Shown: positions 40,727 to 43,259 of the stretch, piece after piece | Layout: each line of letters starts with the position of its first letter | Position numbering within the stretch: position 1 is the stretch's first letter | DNA from: Desulfobulbaceae bacterium | Lineage (GTDB): Bacteria > Desulfobacterota > Desulfobulbia > Desulfobulbales > BM004 | Reading direction: 5' to 3' | Assembly (NCBI GenBank): GCA_002868955.1 | Contig: PKTW01000165.1 | Span: forward strand, 1-43,259 | DNA length: 43,259 nt | The notes under the pieces: model-generated | Database searches by the model: none | Told to the model about the DNA's origin: nothing | Seen by the model: only the letters and a program-made list of their open reading frames with translations | Program-made: the position numbers and the translations under genes

Positions 40727-41596
40727 ATGCCTTTACATAAAAAGATGGAATTTGAAGGAAAAGATGTCGCTGAGGCTATCAGCAAGGCATGCAAAACCTT
40801 TAATGTGTCCCAGGAAGATCTTGATATAGAAGTTTTGACAACAGGCACTTCAGGGATTTTTGGCCTTTGCAAGCAGAAGGCACGACTCCGGGTTGCCTTG
40901 AAAAAAGAAGACGGACTGAAGGCGGCGGAAAAGTCTCCCAGGCGACCAGCCAAAAGCAAAAGCGAAAAAGAAAGGACCATCGAAAAAAAGAAAATAACAG
41001 CTGTAAAAGAAAAAAAGAAAGCAGCAAAAGGCAAACCTGTTGAGAAGGCTCTGGAAGCGGCAAATGAAGCCAGGGAAGACGTTGTAATCGGAGAGGACCT
41101 GCTGGCTCACCTTAAGGTTGACCTGGTTCGAATCCTGGAGCTGATGCACTATCCGTCCGAGGTTTCTGTGTCCAGTGATAAGGAGTATGTCACGGCGCAG
41201 ATAAAGGGAGAATATGTCAATGAAATCGTTGAACAGAACGGCAAAATACTTGACAGTCTGCAGTATTTACTGCGTAAAATTGTCGGTAAAAAATATAGCG
41301 AAAAAGCTATAATATCGCTAGATGCAGGAGATTTCAGGGCTGTCAGGACTGAAGAGTTGAAGCAGCTTGCCCTGGAGCTTGCTGTTGAGGTCAAGAAAAG
41401 CGGGAAAACCGGCTCCATTCCATCTCTGAATCCTTCGGAACGGCGCGTTGTTCACCTTGCCTTGCAGGATGACAAAGATGTCCGCAGCCGGAGTGTGGGA
41501 GAGGGACTTTTCAAAAAGGTGTTGATCTATCGCCCCGGCAGTAAAGGCAGAAAAGGTCCAGCCCAAAAAAGGAAGGGCGGCAAGGATAAGAAATAG
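40727..41596 (+). CDS. jag: RNA-binding protein Jag (KhpB-like: Jag-N, KH, R3H)
   Basis: A 289-aa protein. Residues 1-57 are the Jag-N domain (EFEGKDVAEAISKACKTF, GIFGLCKQKARLRV). A long Lys-rich linker (about 65-110) follows, then a KH domain (about 145-220) and an R3H domain (about 225-275) with NPSERRVVHLAL. It ends in a basic tail. Jag/KhpB proteins bind RNA and usually sit between yidC and mnmE, as here. GAGGAG precedes the start. Confidence 0.95.
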   Translation: MPLHKKMEFEGKDVAEAISKACKTFNVSQEDLDIEVLTTGTSGIFGLCKQKARLRVALKKEDGLKAAEKSPRRPAKSKSEKERTIEKKKITAVKEKKKAAKGKPVEKALEAANEAREDVVIGEDLLAHLKVDLVRILELMHYPSEVSVSSDKEYVTAQIKGEYVNEIVEQNGKILDSLQYLLRKIVGKKYSEKAIISLDAGDFRAVRTEELKQLALELAVEVKKSGKTGSIPSLNPSERRVVHLALQDDKDVRSRSVGEGLFKKVLIYRPGSKGRKGPAQKRKGGKDKK

Positions 41597-41706
41597 CCTC
41601 ATGGCAGAATACTGATGTATCACAACAATACACATCTTTGAAGGTGATTGACAAATCTTTGCACGATTTATCACGTATTCAAGGAGCCGCGACGCGTATA
41701 AATTGC

Positions 41707-41803
41707 GGCCTGTTAGGGCCAACGCCGGGGGAGAGTTCCGTAATTTAACGGCGCGCCCTGTGGAACTCCATAAATTGTGCAACCAGCGCAGGAACTTTCC
41801 TGC
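41707..41803 (+). other. three consecutive hairpins between jag and mnmE
   Basis: GGCC/GGCC (41707-41720), GAGTTCC (41733-41739) with GGAACTC (41762-41768), and GCAGGA (41788-41793) with TCCTGC (41798-41803). They occupy most of the 270-bp gap and end about 60 nt before the probable mnmE start. No T-run follows, so they may be a structured leader instead of a terminator. Confidence 0.4.
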
Positions 41804-41865
41804 AAAACCGTGGTTGAAATGAACAGAGAACAAAAACAGTTTATCACATTAAAATAATTGATTCG

Positions 41866-43259
41866 TTGAGCCCCTTCGAGCAAAGCCCACCTGCCAGCAG
41901 CACTGCAGAAACCATCGCTGCCATAGCCACCCCGCCAGGACCAGGCGGCATAGGCATTATCCGCGTCAGCGGCCCCCTGTCACTCAGCATTCTACAGAGA
42001 ATTTTTTTGCCGCGCCATAAGCGGCATAAAGAGTCACCACAGGTATATAAAAGCCACCGTATGTATTACGGCTGGATTATTGATCCTGCCAATTCTTTGC
42101 CAATTGATGAAGTGTTGGCCGTTTTTATGCGAGCCCCAAATACCTATACCCGTGAGGATGTGGTCGAAATTCAATGTCACGGCAGCTATCTTGTTCTGCA
42201 GGAAATTTTAAGTAGCATAACAGCAAGTAATGCGCGCCTGGCTGAACCGGGTGAGTTTACCAAGCGGGCATTTTTGAACGGACGACTCGACCTCACTCAG
42301 GCAGAGGCTGTTCTGGAGCTTATTGAGGCCAAGACAGACGTGGGGCGCGCCATGGCCATAGGACAGCTGCAGGGCAGACTCTATGAAAAGGTCTCGGCAA
42401 TACAGGAGAGGCTCGTGGCCATGCGTGCGATCATTGAGGTTGCCATAGATTTTCCCGAAGACGAAACTGATATTCTCGATTTTGCCGCCCTGAAAAATCA
42501 ACTTAGGGCAGAGGTAGAGGAGCCCCTGGCAGCATTGATTGCCAGGGCAGATGAGGGCTTAATCTTTCGCGAGGGTATCAGCGCCGTGATTCTGGGACGC
42601 CCCAATGTTGGGAAATCAAGCCTTTTAAATACTCTTTTGGATGAGGATAGGGCCCTCGTGACACACATTCCAGGGACGACGCGGGATACTATTGAAGAAT
42701 GTATCAATATCAGAGGCATGCCTGTTCGCATAGTTGACACTGCGGGAATCAGGCAAACAAGTGAGGCTGTCGAGGAAATGGGCATTCAGAGGGCGCGGGC
42801 CAAGCTGGCAGCTGCCGACCTGGTTCTCTTTGTGCTTGATGCCGCTGAGCCCCTAAGCGAAGAGGACCAGGCGCTATACAGCAGCATAAAACAACACAGC
42901 AAAAAACAGAAGGTGCTGTTGATCCTCAATAAGATCGATATTGCCCCCGGAGCGCACCCTGATCAGTATAGGATTGGCCTGGGAAATGAAGAGCTGGTTG
43001 TTGTATCTGCAAAGTTTCATACAAACATACAAGAATTGAAAGAGAGGATTTTTTCCTTGATTACAGGTGTTAAAGAAGGAAGCGGCTGGGATCCCGGATC
43101 AGCAGTAGTCCCAAACGTGCGCCATAAGGATGCACTGAAAAAGGGGCTCGAAGCGTGCCGCAGGGTCAAACAGGGGCTGGATGTAAACATTTCTCCCGAT
43201 CTTCTGGCAATTGATATCCAGTCAGCTCTTGAGCATTTAGGAGATATTGTTGGCGAGAC
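41866..43259 (+). CDS. mnmE: tRNA modification GTPase MnmE (3' end cut by the window)
   Basis: MnmE works with MnmG on wobble U34 of tRNAs. The 464 visible residues hold the formyl-THF-binding N-domain (ETIAAIATPPGPGGIGIIRVSG), PGEFTKRAFLNGRLDLTQAEAV, and the G domain: GRPNVGKSSLLN (G1), HIPGTTRD (G2), DTAGIR (G3) and NKID (G4). The final C-x-GK is beyond the edge, so about 20 residues are missing. The start is likely TTG 41866; no ATG occurs in frame between the last upstream stop (41815) and the conserved N-domain, and no ribosome site is clear. Confidence 0.93.
   Translation, partial: MSPFEQSPPASSTAETIAAIATPPGPGGIGIIRVSGPLSLSILQRIFLPRHKRHKESPQVYKSHRMYYGWIIDPANSLPIDEVLAVFMRAPNTYTREDVVEIQCHGSYLVLQEILSSITASNARLAEPGEFTKRAFLNGRLDLTQAEAVLELIEAKTDVGRAMAIGQLQGRLYEKVSAIQERLVAMRAIIEVAIDFPEDETDILDFAALKNQLRAEVEEPLAALIARADEGLIFREGISAVILGRPNVGKSSLLNTLLDEDRALVTHIPGTTRDTIEECINIRGMPVRIVDTAGIRQTSEAVEEMGIQRARAKLAAADLVLFVLDAAEPLSEEDQALYSSIKQHSKKQKVLLILNKIDIAPGAHPDQYRIGLGNEELVVVSAKFHTNIQELKERIFSLITGVKEGSGWDPGSAVVPNVRHKDALKKGLEACRRVKQGLDVNISPDLLAIDIQSALEHLGDIVGE

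Overview
The window looks like chromosomal DNA of a sulfate-reducing-type deltaproteobacterium (Desulfobacterota, plausibly Desulfobulbaceae-like). The clues are a two-CW cysteine protein, a predicted selenoprotein, a SulP anion transporter with satellite stress genes, an Mrp-type antiporter cluster in archaeal Mbh order, and an rpmH-rnpA-yidD-yidC-jag-mnmE block. This placement is inference from gene content; there is no rRNA or other direct taxonomic marker.

Layout. 1-3200 is an AT-rich, gene-poor accessory stretch: an SGNH/SASA-type esterase, a YdjM-like membrane hydrolase, an unknown 117-aa protein and a two-CW protein, with imperfect direct repeats between them. It abuts the 3' end of a tRNA-Ser(GCU), which is followed by tRNA-Ser(UGA) (3586-3787), a typical island boundary. 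4058-9521 (minus) holds mutS, a HIT protein, a YfcE-like phosphoesterase and a DUF4139 protein. 9918-11582 (plus) is the translation pair efp-epmA. 11633-13005 (minus) holds a zinc-ribbon rhomboid protease and an unknown 122-aa protein. 13320-14595 (plus) holds a secreted MORN-repeat protein whose 3' end overlaps a thioredoxin-like lipoprotein. The reading frame of the lipoprotein continues through an in-frame TGA, best read as selenocysteine. 14698-22485 (minus) is a ten-gene Mrp-type cation/proton antiporter operon with three large antiporter-like subunits and two microproteins, one of only 43 aa. 22651-28907 holds a TSUP transporter, a cytidylate-kinase-like/BON/receiver protein, SulP with an extra hydrophilic insertion, and a tandem universal stress protein. 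A decayed SulP fragment lies just after them. 29108-31203 holds an NTF2-like protein (minus) and a single-polypeptide fusion of endonuclease III and exonuclease III (plus). 31328-37676 (minus) holds lgt, mnmG, trkH, trkA and an FmdB-like zinc ribbon. 38016 to the end (plus) is rpmH, rnpA, yidD, yidC, jag and mnmE, the last cut by the window edge.

How the parts work together. EpmA would lysylate EF-P. TrkH/TrkA and the Mrp complex together set K+, Na+ and pH balance. YidD, YidC and Jag serve membrane-protein insertion next to ribosome and RNase P genes, and MnmE and MnmG (in separate blocks here) jointly modify tRNA wobble uridines. The strongest candidates for something not ordinarily annotated are the MORN/selenoprotein pair (the selenoprotein would normally be called truncated), the Nth-Xth fusion, the 43-aa antiporter microprotein, and the kinase-like/BON/receiver protein beside SulP.
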